Assembly: GCA_964408795.1 (NCBI GenBank)
Contig: CAYPAW010000022.1
Coordinates: 1 to 15,428 of the forward strand
DNA length: 15,428 nt
Origin: JABMQB01 sp964408795
GTDB lineage: Bacteria > Bacteroidota > Bacteroidia > Bacteroidales > Prolixibacteraceae
Reading direction: 5' to 3'
Each line of letters starts with the position of its first letter. Positions within the stretch are counted from its first letter, which is position 1. Positions 15,421 through 15,428 of the stretch are shown in pieces. The position numbers and the translations under genes were made by a program. A model generated the notes under the pieces. The model was not told the origin of the DNA, ran no database searches, and was given only the letters and a program-made list of their open reading frames with translations.

Positions 15421-15428
15421 GGGGTTAA

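Larger units (their letters stand above)
15283..15428. other. intergenic right edge
   Basis: No gene is seen in these bases. They are dominated by two inverted repeats listed separately (15338-15357 and 15372-15420) and a T-rich run at about 15320-15332. The promoter of the minus-strand pair 15282-13893 should lie here, but no TAnnTTTG element is evident. Confidence 0.4.

Noticed and set aside
1..15428. CRISPR array, tRNA, rRNA or toxin-antitoxin module
   Set aside because: No regularly spaced repeats, cloverleaf-like sequence or recognisable toxin/antitoxin pair was found on either strand.

Overview
The window reads as a Bacteroidota (Bacteroidetes) chromosome segment, most likely from a marine or environmental Marinilabiliales-like lineage; the lineage below phylum is a guess. 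Evidence for the phylum is a type IX secretion (T9SS) type A C-terminal sorting domain, Ig-like 'GCDS-VTT' repeats behind a parallel beta-helix, a GH95 glycoside hydrolase and very large multi-PAS hybrid histidine kinases. Almost everything is on the minus strand.

Layout, left to right. 1-1085: clearly AT-richer DNA with one plus-strand six-helix membrane protein closed by a strong hairpin terminator. 1083-1470: degraded DNA with short direct repeats and an interrupted reading frame. 1479-3866 (-): a secreted GH95 alpha-L-fucosidase/alpha-L-galactosidase. 3867-4195: intergenic scar with the first 15 codons of an IS3-type OrfA. 4196-4413 (-): an orphan copy of a T9SS sorting tail. 4433-11982 (-): a three-gene signalling operon, transcribed as kinase 1 (degenerate receiver, six PAS, GAF, phytochrome-type kinase), then an Rcp1-type single-domain response regulator overlapping it by ATGA, then kinase 2 (REC-REC-PAS-PAS-GAF-HK-REC). 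12288-13821 (-): a secreted beta-helix protein with a T9SS tail, broken by a frameshift or small deletion. 13893-14753 (-): an eight-helix membrane protein of unknown function, ATGA-overlapped with a frameshifted unknown gene (14750-15282). 15283-15428: intergenic, with a perfect palindrome and a long imperfect inverted repeat.

The kinase 1/regulator/kinase 2 block has all the parts of a phosphorelay: two transmitter modules, one free receiver, three receivers fused in kinase 2 and one probably dead receiver in kinase 1. It contains no DNA-binding or enzymatic output domain, so its output must be elsewhere or be protein-protein.

The most unusual structural feature is that this block sits between two direct copies of a 219-bp sequence (4195-4413 and 12287-12505; 210 of 219 bases identical by my hand count, no gaps). 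The sequence is the last 72 or so codons of the T9SS protein gene. The right copy is attached to its gene; the left one is headless, and it lies in the same reading frame directly behind kinase 2's stop codon. With the IS3 scar beside the left copy and two broken genes on the right, this points to recombination in the recent history of the locus. I found no CRISPR array, tRNA or rRNA. No single gene here demonstrates a new system; the flanked phosphorelay is the best candidate for a second look.
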